The notes under the pieces: generated by a model
What the model was told of the DNA's origin: nothing
Databases searched by the model: none
Seen by the model: only the letters and a program-made list of their open reading frames with translations
From: Bacillus_BD sp963787345
GTDB lineage: Bacteria > Bacillota > Bacilli > Bacillales > Cytobacillaceae
Assembly (NCBI GenBank): GCA_963787345.1
Contig: CAWBCW010000027.1
Coordinates: 1-64,000, forward strand
Direction: 5' to 3'
DNA: 64,000 nucleotides
In this document: positions 54,070-63,228 of the stretch, one piece after another
Layout: every line of letters begins with the position of its first letter
How positions within the stretch are numbered: the stretch's first letter is position 1
Made by a program: the position numbers and the translations under genes

Positions 54070-54112
54070 GGTGATTTAGATCACAATAAAATAAATTGGA
54101 TACCATTATACT
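54070..54112 (+). promoter_or_regulatory. FNR/CRP-type box and -10 of the hemerythrin gene
   Basis: GGTGA-TTTAGA-TCACA (54070-54085) is followed 37 bp from its start by TATACT (54107-54112). This is the same spacing as at nirK and the DUF2249 operon. Confidence 0.78.
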
Positions 54113-54143
54113 TGGATTAACAAAACCGAAGGGAGATTTTCCT

Positions 54144-54668
54144 ATGCAAGGATGTCCTAGTAGTTTAATTGGTGATGGTCCGGTAACGCTTTCAAAAGGG
54201 CTATCTCTATTAGTGAGCGAACACAAGCCTCTACGTAATCAATTGGAATCACTTTTTGCTTTATGTCAAAAGGTTGATGTGGAGGAAGAAAAGGCAACAG
54301 TTTTTGAGGATTTAGTTAAAGAAGTTGATGACTTTACAACAAACTTAGAGTTTCATTCTGTTCGAGAAGAAGATATATTATTTCGAATGATGGAAGTTCA
54401 TATTGGAAAAAACGGAGGTCCAATTGCGGTCATGGAATACGAACATGAACAAGCAAATGGCTATATCAGCAAGTTTTTATCAAATGTCAAAAACGGTTTG
54501 AAATCAGACGAGGAAATGGTTCAAAATAGTGATCTAGTTAAAGAAGCATATCATACATTAGTAAGTCACTTTATGAAAGAAGAACAAGTTCTGTATCCGA
54601 TGGCAGAAAAATTATTTTCAGACGAAGAAAAAGAACAACTTAAACAGAAAATAACCGTAAACAACTAA
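54144..54668 (+). CDS. Hemerythrin-domain protein
   Basis: The 174-residue protein is a four-helix hemerythrin-like protein with iron-ligand motifs: EHKPLRNQLE (first His), LEFHSVREEDILF, EYEHEQANGY and HFMKEEQVLYPMAE. Such proteins bind di-iron and act in O2/NO sensing or Fe-S repair (RIC/YtfE-like). The ATG at 54144 follows AAGGGAGA; an in-frame ATG at 54096 lies within the -10 region and is excluded. Control is by the FNR-type box. It fits the NO/nitrite theme of nirK and the DUF2249 operon. Confidence 0.88.
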   Translation: MQGCPSSLIGDGPVTLSKGLSLLVSEHKPLRNQLESLFALCQKVDVEEEKATVFEDLVKEVDDFTTNLEFHSVREEDILFRMMEVHIGKNGGPIAVMEYEHEQANGYISKFLSNVKNGLKSDEEMVQNSDLVKEAYHTLVSHFMKEEQVLYPMAEKLFSDEEKEQLKQKITVNN

Positions 54669-54680
54669 TTACATTCATAT

Positions 54681-54727
54681 AGAGGCTATCTCGTGGAATT
54701 CTCCAATGGGATAGCCTCTTTCATTTT
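54681..54727 (+). terminator. Terminator of the hemerythrin gene
   Basis: AGAGGCTATC and GATAGCCTCT form a ten-base stem around an 18-base loop, followed by TTTCATTTT. Confidence 0.75.
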
Positions 54728-54909
54728 CTGGATGGGTCAAGTAGGAGACACCGATCCATTGTATTGTGGTTCATTACTTTATAAATGGGCACTATGATTC
54801 AAATCAAAAGGAAATAATTATTTTCAAAGGAATTGTGAATAACGAAGTAGAATTAAACCGTTATCAGAATATTCATAACTCTAGAAAAGAATAAAGTGAG
54901 GGGGAAGCC

Positions 54910-55608
54910 ATGTTAACAGATTTAGAAAATCCTAATCATTCTTCTACGTTTCATATTATTAAATTCATAGAAGGGTGGCATGATCTTTATTTTCAAGTAG
55001 ATCTTAATGAACATGGATTTGTAAAGGCAGATATCCTATTCCCTGATGAAATTAATGTTGAAAGGATTCTTCCTAATCTCCAACAGATTCATTATCATTC
55101 AATTGAATTATTGGAACCTACTATACATCAACTCTCAAAAAACGTTCGAATCAAAGTGGTGTTTACTGAATTTACCAAACAAATCATATTAGAAGCAGAT
55201 GATCAATGTTGGTCCGTAGGAATAGAAAATGATAGTCGGAAAAATTTCTATTATCAAGGGACGTTAAAATTACTATTATTTGAGAAAACACATCATGAAG
55301 TACATAACGGAGATATAGGAAAAGAAATTTATCCACCTTTTTATGATACACAGTTTCGTTTCTTTAGTCTGTTAAGGAATAAGAAAAATAATCAAAACTT
55401 TCAATTCGAAGAAGAAAAAGAAGCCTACCAACACTGGGAAGATCGAGAATATAAGCTGTTAAGTAATGAATACTTTCGTTTATTGTACTATAGCCACCCT
55501 AAACGATATGATGGACCATCCGAAACGTTTGCCAAATGGAGAGAAGAAACGGAGGCTAAACATCAACAAGTGCTAGAAAGAAACGAGAAGAATTTATCCA
55601 AAGCATAA
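54910..55608 (+). CDS. Hypothetical 232-residue protein
   Basis: The cytosolic protein has no signal peptide or membrane segment. The first half looks like a beta-rich domain (TFHIIKFIEGWHDLYFQVDL; IRIKVVFTEFTKQIILEADD-like strands), the last third is charged and helical (EKEAYQHWEDREYKLLSNEY). I recognise no family. Start ATG with AGTGAGGGGGAAG in front. Alone between terminators. Confidence 0.65.
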   Translation: MLTDLENPNHSSTFHIIKFIEGWHDLYFQVDLNEHGFVKADILFPDEINVERILPNLQQIHYHSIELLEPTIHQLSKNVRIKVVFTEFTKQIILEADDQCWSVGIENDSRKNFYYQGTLKLLLFEKTHHEVHNGDIGKEIYPPFYDTQFRFFSLLRNKKNNQNFQFEEEKEAYQHWEDREYKLLSNEYFRLLYYSHPKRYDGPSETFAKWREETEAKHQQVLERNEKNLSKA

Positions 55609-55837
55609 CCGTAAGAGTAATCCATCATTGCTACAAGAGTTACCTATTAATAAGATTGTTAAAAGAAAATTTTAATTTATATTACAAAGTTAAGTTTATT
55701 AACATTGTGTTGACATGGAGTTAAATATTTCATTACAAAACGTTTAAAACTCTTTCCATAAAGCTTGATAAAGGTTATAAATAAAGGTAACGCTCTTTAA
55801 TTTAACCTAGTCAAAATGTGGAAAGGGTGATAACTTT

Positions 55838-56830
55838 ATGACTATCAAAATTAGAGATGCCTATTATGATAACGCGAAATTTTTACTAGTTTTTCTAGTG
55901 GTATTAGGTCATTTCATTCAGTCCTATATTCATGATAATAAGATTATTTTTACTCTATATACGACGATCTATCTGTTTCACATGCCAGCCTTTATTTTGA
56001 TTTCTGGATATTTTGCAAAAGGGTTTCGTCGGAAAGGTTATTTAGTAACTATTACAAAAAAATTACTCGGTCCTTATCTAATTTTTCAAGGCATTTACTC
56101 GTTTTATTATTTTTTCGCGCAAAACAAAAACATTACAGAAATAGATCCGTTAAATCCACAATGGTCACTATGGTTTTTAATGAGTTTATTTTCCTGGAAT
56201 CTATTACTTTTCCTGTTTACAAAATGGAAAATGAAATTTAGTATTCTTTTATCTTTTACTCTCGGAATTTTAGTAGGTTACTTTGAGGGCATTGATTCTT
56301 ATTTAAGCTTGTCGAGGACGATTGTATTTTTTCCTTTGTTTCTACTCGGCTTTTATTTTAGGAAAGAGCATTTCTTGAAGCTTCGAAATCACAAAGTTCA
56401 ATTTCTGTCACTTTTATTTTTCACTAGCTTCTTCCTCATCTGCTATATTTCTCCGGAACTTGAATATAAATGGCTATTTGGTTCCATGCCGTATCATGTT
56501 CTTGATCAAGATGGGTTGATGGCTGGATTGATCCGTATGGCAGTATATGGATTAACCATATTAGCAACAGTAGGGTTTCTAGCTCTTGTACCAACAAAGA
56601 ACTTATTTTTCACAAAATGGGGGACAAGATCTATTTATATTTATCTCTTACACGGATTCTTTATTCAATCTTTTAGAAACAGTGAATGGGTAAATTCATT
56701 TAATCATCCATGGCAACTTTCTTTACTCATCATTGTCGCTTTCTTATTAACTGCCTTTTTAGCGAGTAATTTCACAAAAACTATTACACAACCTCTCATT
56801 GAATTTAAAGTTTCACGACGATCACTGTGA
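55838..56830 (+). CDS. Acyltransferase 3 family membrane protein
   Basis: The 330-residue protein has ten helices and the family start IRDAYYDNAKFLLVFLVVLGHF with the catalytic His, then LFHMPAFILISGYFAKGF and GTRSIYIYLLHGFFIQSF. These proteins O-acetylate sugars or cell-wall glycans; this one most resembles fucose-4-O-acetylase-like proteins. There is no SGNH domain. Start ATG with AAAGGGTG upstream. Monocistronic; substrate unknown. Confidence 0.88.
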   Translation: MTIKIRDAYYDNAKFLLVFLVVLGHFIQSYIHDNKIIFTLYTTIYLFHMPAFILISGYFAKGFRRKGYLVTITKKLLGPYLIFQGIYSFYYFFAQNKNITEIDPLNPQWSLWFLMSLFSWNLLLFLFTKWKMKFSILLSFTLGILVGYFEGIDSYLSLSRTIVFFPLFLLGFYFRKEHFLKLRNHKVQFLSLLFFTSFFLICYISPELEYKWLFGSMPYHVLDQDGLMAGLIRMAVYGLTILATVGFLALVPTKNLFFTKWGTRSIYIYLLHGFFIQSFRNSEWVNSFNHPWQLSLLIIVAFLLTAFLASNFTKTITQPLIEFKVSRRSL

Positions 56831-56843
56831 AGATCAGAAAAAG

Positions 56844-56881
56844 AAAGCAAGGTTGAAGCTTTACGGCTTCACCCTTGCTTT
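56844..56881. terminator. Terminator between acyltransferase and LCP genes
   Basis: AAAGCAAGGTTGAAGC pairs with GCTTCACCCTTGCTTT with one mismatch. It serves both convergent genes. Confidence 0.75.
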
Positions 56882-56913
56882 AATCTCTTACTGCTTCCAT
56901 TAGATAACGTTTA

Positions 56914-57867
56914 TCAGTCTTGAAAACTTTTATTTTCTCCTAAAAACTCTTCAATGCTTTCCTTACTTTTCTCAAAGTCCACTTCCAATACCTCTCCAAC
57001 CCCTTCATAACGATTATTCTGAAAGCTGTCATCCTCAGGGATTCGTAATGTTTCAATATCTCCGCCGTTTTCTAGTAATACACCTTTTCCTATGCTCCAG
57101 AGGGTCGATGTATTCAAGTTCGTTTCGACATATGTATGAAAAAGCTCTAACAGCTGGGGAAGATTTTTAACACTATTCAAGCTCACTGCTTCTTCCTTTA
57201 ATTTCGAGATCACTTCTTGCTGGCGTTGTACCCGGCCAAAGTCACTTAAGCGATCTTGCCGAAAGCGAACATAGCCAAGCAGCTCTTTCCCATGCAGCAC
57301 TTGTGTTCCTTCCTCAATTGTCATTCCTATCCCCTCGGTCATTTCATAAGGAACATCCACCTCAATGCCATTCGGGGCCAGAAGATCGACTGCTTTTTCA
57401 AACCCTTGAAAATCGATGGTTGCATAATAATGAATATCAAGTCCAAAATTCTCCTTAATCGTTTCTCTAAGCAAGTCTGGACCTCCTAAAGTATAAGCCG
57501 CATTTAGCTTTTGTTTCCGGTGCTGGGGAATTGACACATACATATCACGCATGAATGAAATGAGCTTTACCTTGTGAGTTTGCGGATGATAATGAGCAAC
57601 AATAATCGTATCCGTTCGAGCTTGTTCTTCACCACGCGAATCACTTCCTAATAAAAGAACATTAATCGGATCCGTTTTAAGTTGATTTTTCTCTCCTTGG
57701 AAAGAATGATTAGCTTCTGCTTTTTTAAGCGGTTCGTTAAACGCTTTAATTGTACCTTGTACGTAGAGAACGACTTGAAAGAGTCCAACTATAAAAATTC
57801 CCACGAAAAAAAGGGCTCCCAAAATTCTCCCCCATCTTACCTTCACTTTCTTTTTCGCCCGTGACAA
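56914..57867 (-). CDS. LytR-CpsA-Psr (LCP) family protein
   Basis: The 317-residue protein has a short basic N-terminal tail, one membrane helix (residues about 14-34), then the LCP domain: NVLLLGSDSRGEEQARTDTI, ISFMRDMYVSIP (catalytic Arg), KLNAAYTLGGPDL and YVRFRQDRLSDFGRVQRQQ. LCP proteins transfer teichoic acid or other undecaprenyl-linked polymers to peptidoglycan. The start is TTG with AGGTGG upstream. It is monocistronic. Paralogues usually exist elsewhere in the genome. Confidence 0.93.
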   Translation of the reverse strand: MSRAKKKVKVRWGRILGALFFVGIFIVGLFQVVLYVQGTIKAFNEPLKKAEANHSFQGEKNQLKTDPINVLLLGSDSRGEEQARTDTIIVAHYHPQTHKVKLISFMRDMYVSIPQHRKQKLNAAYTLGGPDLLRETIKENFGLDIHYYATIDFQGFEKAVDLLAPNGIEVDVPYEMTEGIGMTIEEGTQVLHGKELLGYVRFRQDRLSDFGRVQRQQEVISKLKEEAVSLNSVKNLPQLLELFHTYVETNLNTSTLWSIGKGVLLENGGDIETLRIPEDDSFQNNRYEGVGEVLEVDFEKSKESIEEFLGENKSFQD

Positions 57868-58552
57868 TTGTGCACCACCTAATCTATTAAATGAATAACT
57901 CTATTAATAATGAGCCGATCTCTAGTTACAAAAAAACTTAAATAAAAATAGAACGATCTTTTAAAAGCTTTGAATTATTATTATTCCATACTTTGATTTC
58001 AAATGGTCATTATTATTATTACATTTATTTTAAAATATGGTTACATTTCCATTTAAAGGAAAATAGGAAGAGTAAATGATAAGACTCCGATAAAAGCAGT
58101 AAAGAGATGTTTTTACAAATATACATCCAACTTATAAAATTAACATCAAAAAGTCTTGTTGGATCAGCCGCTATTTTTTGCTGGAAGGATTCTTTTTCAA
58201 CATTCCCTCTCCGTTCTGTACGTATAACCATAGCTTTATAAGTTAGTAGAATCCAATGAGATTACAAAAGGGGATCTGCTGGAAGACCTTGATCGCCTGA
58301 TTCAACACAAAAAATGCCACCTTTTTAAAGTGTGGCATTTTTATGAGGCAGATTATTGCTTACCTTTGATTAGGAGTCAGTACTTATTTAATATTTTATA
58401 TACGGTTTTAATTGAAGAGTTGTTCCCTTGAAATACATCCACTAAAGAAAAGCATGACCAATAGTGAGAAGAACAAAAACTTAATCCTTTTTCTCAATTT
58501 TCATTTCCCCTTTCATGAACCACGCACTAGTTATCTTCGTTCGCTGTATTAC
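57868..58552. other. Intergenic region
   Basis: 685 bp without a convincing gene. A terminator lies at 58,305-58,343. A minus-strand frame at 58,025-58,231 (with NVEKESFQQKIAADPTRLF) has no ribosome site and no known motif. The rest is AT-rich. Confidence 0.45.
58305..58343. terminator. Terminator in the LCP-tubby gap
   Basis: AAAAATGCCAC and GTGTGGCATTTTT form a stem with T-tracts on both strands. Confidence 0.7.
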
Positions 58553-59258
58553 TTATTTATTTTTGAAATAATAGGAATGAAGAAGTAATGCGATGATATA
58601 TTCCGGCTGATCTTCTTGTACATCTATTACTTGTACACTACTAATCAGATGATTAGGTTTCATTGTGCCTAATACTTCATCATTTTGAGTTAGTGAAATG
58701 ATCGATCTCACCGTTGTTGCGGAAGATATAAACGATTCATCATAAATGCTAAACTCAATGGCTTCTTTTAATTTTGCAGCATTTTTTAAGTTAAAGAGTG
58801 TACGTGCTTCACCAATACATTCATTATTTTTATAAATTCTCCACTGATCCTGCTGTGAAAACCACTTTTTAGTATAACAACGTACATCATATCGATCCTC
58901 GTCGATTTTTATTTCTAACGACAAGTACCAATTATACCCCAAAATATCCCCTACAACATATTGCCATTTCTGTGGAAAATAACGTTTCACATAACCTCTC
59001 TTCTCATTCCCTTTAAAAAATGGTTTTTGAATCATGAATGACTTTTGGATACTGTAAAAGGACCACTCTTCAATATTTATTGGTCTATAAGCTTTCTCCT
59101 TTTCTGCGAGTCTTTTACTAATCACAAAAAAAGCAAGAGAAGCAACAGGAAGTAGGAAAGATCATCGCAAACATTTTTGGCTCAAATGCATCAAATACGA
59201 GATAACGAGCAAGAGCTGTTAATAATAACAAAACAAATAATAGATTTAGCTGAATCAC
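58553..59258 (-). pseudogene. Tubby-like C-terminal domain protein with N-terminal frameshift
   Basis: The main frame (58553-59125) starts ISKRLAEKEKAYRP and contains beta-strand repeats (WYLSLEIKIDEDRYDV, QWRIYKNNECIGEART, SIYDESFI) like the tubby/LURP-one-like domain proteins of Bacillus. Upstream, a GTG at 59258 with GAGAGGTG opens a frame reading MIQLNLLFVLLLLTALARYL ... PKMFAMIF, a membrane anchor. At about 59,155 a single-base shift joins MIF to LPVASLAFFVISKRLAEKEK. So the whole gene is about 234 residues with two membrane helices, broken once. The domain match is my recollection. Confidence 0.65.
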
Positions 59259-59448
59259 TTTATTCACCTCTCATTATTTACGATCAACATTTATAAAAGT
59301 TTCGTTACAAGCAAAGAACACATTCCTACTTATTATCATCAGCGCACTACTTCTGTTCCTACAATCCAGTCATAAACATTTAAGTATGATTAGAGCATTT
59401 TTTCAGTTAAGATAAATCTATCATTATATTTAAACTGGAGAATCAAAC

Positions 59449-60402
59449 ATGAAAAGACCTACTAGAAAAACAGGATTAATTCTTGTCATCACAGGAGCAA
59501 TGTTTTGGGGAGTTGGCGGTACCGTTGCACAGAAGCTGTTTCAACAATACGCCATTGATGTAAATTGGCTTGTATCGACACGATTACTCATAGCTGGCTT
59601 TTTACTCTTATCCGTTCAATTTATCGGAAAGGACCGCTCTCAAGTTTTTGGTGTCTGGAAGAATAGAAAGGCAGCTCCTCGACTGATTATTTATGGATTA
59701 CTCGGCATGCTTGCGGTTCAATACACCTATATGGCATCCATCAACTATGGAAATGCGGCTGTTGCGACATTATTGCAATACTTAGCCCCTGCCATGATCA
59801 TCATTTACTTAATTTTACGTAAACAATCGGTTCCAGCACGACAGGATTTTCTAACCGTTTCGCTTGCTTTAGGCGGTTGTTTTTTCTTATTAACAAACGG
59901 TTCAATCTCTGGCCTTTCTGTACCAACAATCTCCATCGTTTGGGGGTTATTATCCGCACTCGCGTTAGCATTTTACACTTTATATGCCGTTCCTCTCCTT
60001 AAGCAATACGATTCCCTCGTCATTGTTGGCTGGGCGATGACGATCGGTGGTTTTGCCTTGAGTTTCATCCATCCACCTTGGCAAATGGACTTTACAGACT
60101 TAACAATTGAAGCTTATTTTTATTTAGTATTTGTGATCATTTTTAGTACAATGCTAGCATTCTGGTTTTATATTGAAAGTTTGCAAAGTCTTTCACCTAA
60201 AGAAACAAGCTTGTTCAGCAGTTTAGAACCACTAGCTGCGGTTCTAACAACCGTCTTTTGGTTAAAAGAACCTTTCGGAATGTTCCAATGGGTTGGTACA
60301 GCCTGTATTATTGGAATGATCTTAATACTGGCTTTAAGTAAAAAATCTTCTGCAAAGGCAAAACAACCTTTAAAAAATAATAAGCCTTTCAAAATTAGCT
60401 AA
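59449..60402 (+). CDS. EamA-family transporter
   Basis: The 317-residue protein has ten helices in two EamA halves: TGAMFWGVGGTVAQKLF, NYGNAAVATLLQYLAPAM, then SLSPKETSLFSSLEPLAAVLTTVFWLKEP. The family exports amino acids and other metabolites. The C-terminal tail is basic. Start ATG with CTGGAG in front. Substrate unknown. Confidence 0.9.
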   Translation: MKRPTRKTGLILVITGAMFWGVGGTVAQKLFQQYAIDVNWLVSTRLLIAGFLLLSVQFIGKDRSQVFGVWKNRKAAPRLIIYGLLGMLAVQYTYMASINYGNAAVATLLQYLAPAMIIIYLILRKQSVPARQDFLTVSLALGGCFFLLTNGSISGLSVPTISIVWGLLSALALAFYTLYAVPLLKQYDSLVIVGWAMTIGGFALSFIHPPWQMDFTDLTIEAYFYLVFVIIFSTMLAFWFYIESLQSLSPKETSLFSSLEPLAAVLTTVFWLKEPFGMFQWVGTACIIGMILILALSKKSSAKAKQPLKNNKPFKIS

Positions 60403-60409
60403 TTGGTAC

Positions 60410-60450
60410 TCACCCCAAAAGTTAGAGTAAAAATCTAATTTTTTGGGGTT
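60410..60450. terminator. Terminator between two transporter genes
   Basis: CACCCCAAAA ... TTTTTTGGGGT forms a long stem with a second inner stem; it separates convergent EamA and YdcZ-type genes. Confidence 0.7.
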
Positions 60451-60491
60451 ACCACCATTTAAGTTTCTTAACTCCATCTGTTGTTTTTTCG

Positions 60492-60932
60492 TTATCTTTT
60501 TATATACAAAAATAATGCAAAGAACATTAATAGAATGGCGAGCATTTTCTGTTTATCAACCGGGTAGCGATTTCCACCAAATAAACCAAAATGATCAATG
60601 ATTGCTCCAAAAATAAGTTGTCCGACGATGACAGCTATTAAAGCAGCGGAGACACCAATTTTAGGGACAACCATAATTTGAACCATTACAAAAAAAGCCC
60701 CCAACAATCCACCAATCAATTGCCATTTTGGTACTTCCCCAACGGCTAGAAGATTCCCGTTGCCAAAAAATAATAAAATAAATAATAACACCAATGTGCC
60801 CACAGCAAAACTTACAAATGACCCCTCAATAACACCAATCTTTTTACCTAAACCGCCATTAATTTGACCTTGCACAGCTAGTGCCATTCCTCCGATCATT
60901 GCCAGCATTGGAAAAATAAGCTTTACAATCAT
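60492..60932 (-). CDS. DMT family transporter, YdcZ/DUF606 type
   Basis: The 146-residue protein has five membrane helices with the DUF606 pattern: ALAVQGQINGGLGKKIGVIEGSFVSFAVGT and GGLLGAFFVMVQIMVVPKIGVSAAL. Half-size DMT proteins like this often act as dimers or pairs. Start ATG with AAGGAGAATT. Convergent with the EamA gene. Confidence 0.88.
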   Translation of the reverse strand: MIVKLIFPMLAMIGGMALAVQGQINGGLGKKIGVIEGSFVSFAVGTLVLLFILLFFGNGNLLAVGEVPKWQLIGGLLGAFFVMVQIMVVPKIGVSAALIAVIVGQLIFGAIIDHFGLFGGNRYPVDKQKMLAILLMFFALFLYIKR

Positions 60933-61106
60933 TTAAATTCTCCTTCATTCCTTATTATTCAAAAAATGTTGATACGAACTATCCCCAATATTATTCAATA
61001 GATAACAATTGATTGTTCAATTTCTCCCATAGATATGGTAAATCTAATGGATCCCTTTGTAATCATCCAGTTGGATGGCTGTTAAGTAATCCACTTAGGA
61101 CTTCAA

Positions 61107-61160
61107 TGGAATAAAAAAGCTGATTCAAAAAATCGTTAATAACGACCTTTTGAATCAGCC
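61107..61160. terminator. Terminator after the DUF5661 gene
   Basis: GCTGATTCAAAA and TTTTGAATCAGC form a twelve-base stem around a second short stem (TCGTTAATAACGA). It lies about 45 bp after the stop of the DUF5661 gene. Confidence 0.7.
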
Positions 61161-61203
61161 TCAATTTATCCGGAATTTCTTTATCCTTAAGGTGTCCAAT
61201 TAA

Positions 61204-61593
61204 TTATTGGTTCCAATAAGCTTTTGCTTCTTCCTCAAGTATCTTTAATCTTTTGTAGTAATCGGGAAACTCGTTGAGGTGAGCCAGTGCAATTTTTCCT
61301 GTCATAATCGGATCATCACCTGTCACATTCGTTTGGCTGGATATTTTTCCATGTTCAAGCTCTGTATTGACCCCCATCCAAAATTCATCTAAATCAAACT
61401 TGCTACTGTTAAAATCAATACCTAAAAGTAAGGCAATCGCTGCTGCTTCCTCTTTGGAAAAAGATTTAACCCTATTTACGGAACGATTATTTCTATCCCA
61501 GTTTGGGCTTCCGAAGGTTGGATATCGATATTGCGTACCGCCACGATACCCGTTAATGAAATGGTTCAAATATGGATTATAATAGTAGTACAA
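61204..61593 (-). CDS. DUF5661-domain protein with Tyr/Asn-rich start
   Basis: The 129-residue protein starts with MYYYYNPYLNHFINGYRGG, a Tyr/Gly-rich tail like small spore proteins. From residue about 60 it matches DUF5661: FDLDEFWMGVNTELEHGKIS and IALAHLNEFPDYYKRLK. The function is unknown. Start ATG with TAGGAGAGG in front. The tail suggests a spore or surface association, which is inference. Confidence 0.8.
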   Translation of the reverse strand: MYYYYNPYLNHFINGYRGGTQYRYPTFGSPNWDRNNRSVNRVKSFSKEEAAAIALLLGIDFNSSKFDLDEFWMGVNTELEHGKISSQTNVTGDDPIMTGKIALAHLNEFPDYYKRLKILEEEAKAYWNQ

Positions 61594-61664
61594 AATATAC
61601 CTCTCCTAAAAAGTAGTTTTAAACATTATATGTTCGATACCTTTTTAAGAGCATGTATTCGAAA

Positions 61665-61716
61665 TGAAAACAAAGGGACAACACTATCAAGTGTTTCAGC
61701 ACCATCCCTCTGTTTA
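61665..61716 (-). terminator. Terminator of the M20 gene
   Basis: On the minus strand AAACAGAGGGA pairs with TCCCTTTGTTT around an inner AACACT/AGTGTT stem, and TTTTC follows. Confidence 0.7.
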
Positions 61717-61756
61717 TAGCTTCTTTCTAAGTATTTTATTAAGTCCACTCTAGCAG

Positions 61757-63205
61757 CTATTTAATTCCAATTTCTGAATGGGTCTTGGCACCTTTTCGAG
61801 GTGGCTCTTGCTGTTCAGGGATAAGTGAAAAGTATGTTTCCCCACCAAGACGTTCTTGGTGTTCTGCTTTCGCTTGTTCCAAGATATCTGGATTTTCCAT
61901 GATTTCGATTGCTGTAGCGGCCAGTACTTTTCCCGCTTGCAGCATCCCTTTGTGTGCAATTGGCATAACTCCTTGCGAAACAACTTGCCAAGTGTGGAAA
62001 GGAGTTCCGAGCGCCCAACAAGCTGTCATGCACTGCATCGTTGGAACGATCCAGCTGACATCTCCAACATCTGTCGAACCGGACAACATCGTTTCTTTTT
62101 TACTAAGTGGAGGAATGAGATCCGCTATGTGTTTTTCTTTTAGTTTCATTGCTGTATCCTTATCCATGCTCACTAAAGCAGCGTCACGATCTTCAGGAGA
62201 TAATGAATCCCTTATTTCTTTCGCATACTTTTGATCAAACTCATCATACGACGGAACCCCAATCGCTGTTAAGTTTTTGTACATGACATCCGCAAGTATA
62301 TTATTTGGAATCAAATCTGAAGCAGCCCCTTCAAATACAGCTTCCACCTTTGTTCCAGTCATCAAGGCCGCGCCTTTTGCAATATCATTCACTCGGTCAG
62401 ACAACTCGACGACTTGCTTCTTTTTTGGAGCACGAATTAAATAAGCGACTTCCGCATGTGCTTGTACAACATTCGGAGAGTTTCCGCCTGTATCTGTAAT
62501 TGCATAATGGATTCTTGCTTCTGGAATCATGTGTTCCCTTAAGTAGTTAACCCCTACATTCATCAACTCGACTGCATCAAGTGCACTGCGGCCTAAATGA
62601 GGGGCAGCGGCAGCATGGGCACTCTTTCCTTTAAAAATAAATCGAACGGCATAGTTCGCAAGCGAGCTGAAGTTCATAATAATCGGCTTTGTTTCCGGGT
62701 GCCAAGAAAGCGCAAAATCGACATCATCGAACAATCCTGCTCGGGCCATGTACGCTTTGCCCGATCCGTTTTCTTCAGCTGGACATCCATAATAACGAAC
62801 CGTTCCTTTCAATCCTGTTTTCTCCATATACTCTTTTATAGATACGACAGCGGCAAAAGCTCCGGTTCCTAATAAGTTATGCCCACATCCATGTCCATGA
62901 CCACCAGCTGAAAGGGGTTCGTTTTTAGTAAGTCCTTTTTTCTGACTTAATCCGGGTAAAGCATCGAATTCACCTAATACCGCCACAACCGGCTTGCCAC
63001 TGCCAAAACTCCCAATAAAACTAGTTTGCAGTCCAGCGACACCCTTTTCAACCTGAAACCCTTCCTCTTCCAATGCTTGACACAAAGTTTCAGCAGATTG
63101 AAACTCTTCAAAGTGTAGTTCAGGCGTTTCCCATATTTTATCGCTTAGTCCGATAAATCGACTCTTGTGTTTCTCTATATAGTCTGAAATAAAAGCTTGT
63201 ACCAA
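61757..63205 (-). CDS. M20 family amidohydrolase (AbgB-like)
   Basis: The 482-residue zinc hydrolase has SAGGHGHGCGHNLLGTGAFA, the metal site block (His and Asp/Glu ligands), GCPAEENGSGKAYM with the catalytic Glu, and GKSAHAAAAPHLGRSALDAVELM in the lid domain. It is of the AbgB type, which cleaves p-aminobenzoyl-glutamate and related amides. It lies 23 bp after an MFS gene, so import and hydrolysis are probably coupled. The exact substrate is not known. Confidence 0.88.
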   Translation of the reverse strand: MVQAFISDYIEKHKSRFIGLSDKIWETPELHFEEFQSAETLCQALEEEGFQVEKGVAGLQTSFIGSFGSGKPVVAVLGEFDALPGLSQKKGLTKNEPLSAGGHGHGCGHNLLGTGAFAAVVSIKEYMEKTGLKGTVRYYGCPAEENGSGKAYMARAGLFDDVDFALSWHPETKPIIMNFSSLANYAVRFIFKGKSAHAAAAPHLGRSALDAVELMNVGVNYLREHMIPEARIHYAITDTGGNSPNVVQAHAEVAYLIRAPKKKQVVELSDRVNDIAKGAALMTGTKVEAVFEGAASDLIPNNILADVMYKNLTAIGVPSYDEFDQKYAKEIRDSLSPEDRDAALVSMDKDTAMKLKEKHIADLIPPLSKKETMLSGSTDVGDVSWIVPTMQCMTACWALGTPFHTWQVVSQGVMPIAHKGMLQAGKVLAATAIEIMENPDILEQAKAEHQERLGGETYFSLIPEQQEPPRKGAKTHSEIGIK

Positions 63206-63228
63206 ATCAAACCCTCCCTTACTTCTAT

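Noticed and set aside
53885..54079. 64-residue plus-strand frame (QKSIKEALEPLLLDSLKI) before the hemerythrin promoter
   Set aside because: No ribosome site, no known motif, and it overlaps the FNR-type box at its end.
58025..58231. 68-residue minus-strand frame right of the LCP gene
   Set aside because: No ribosome site; second half is AT-derived hydrophobic sequence.
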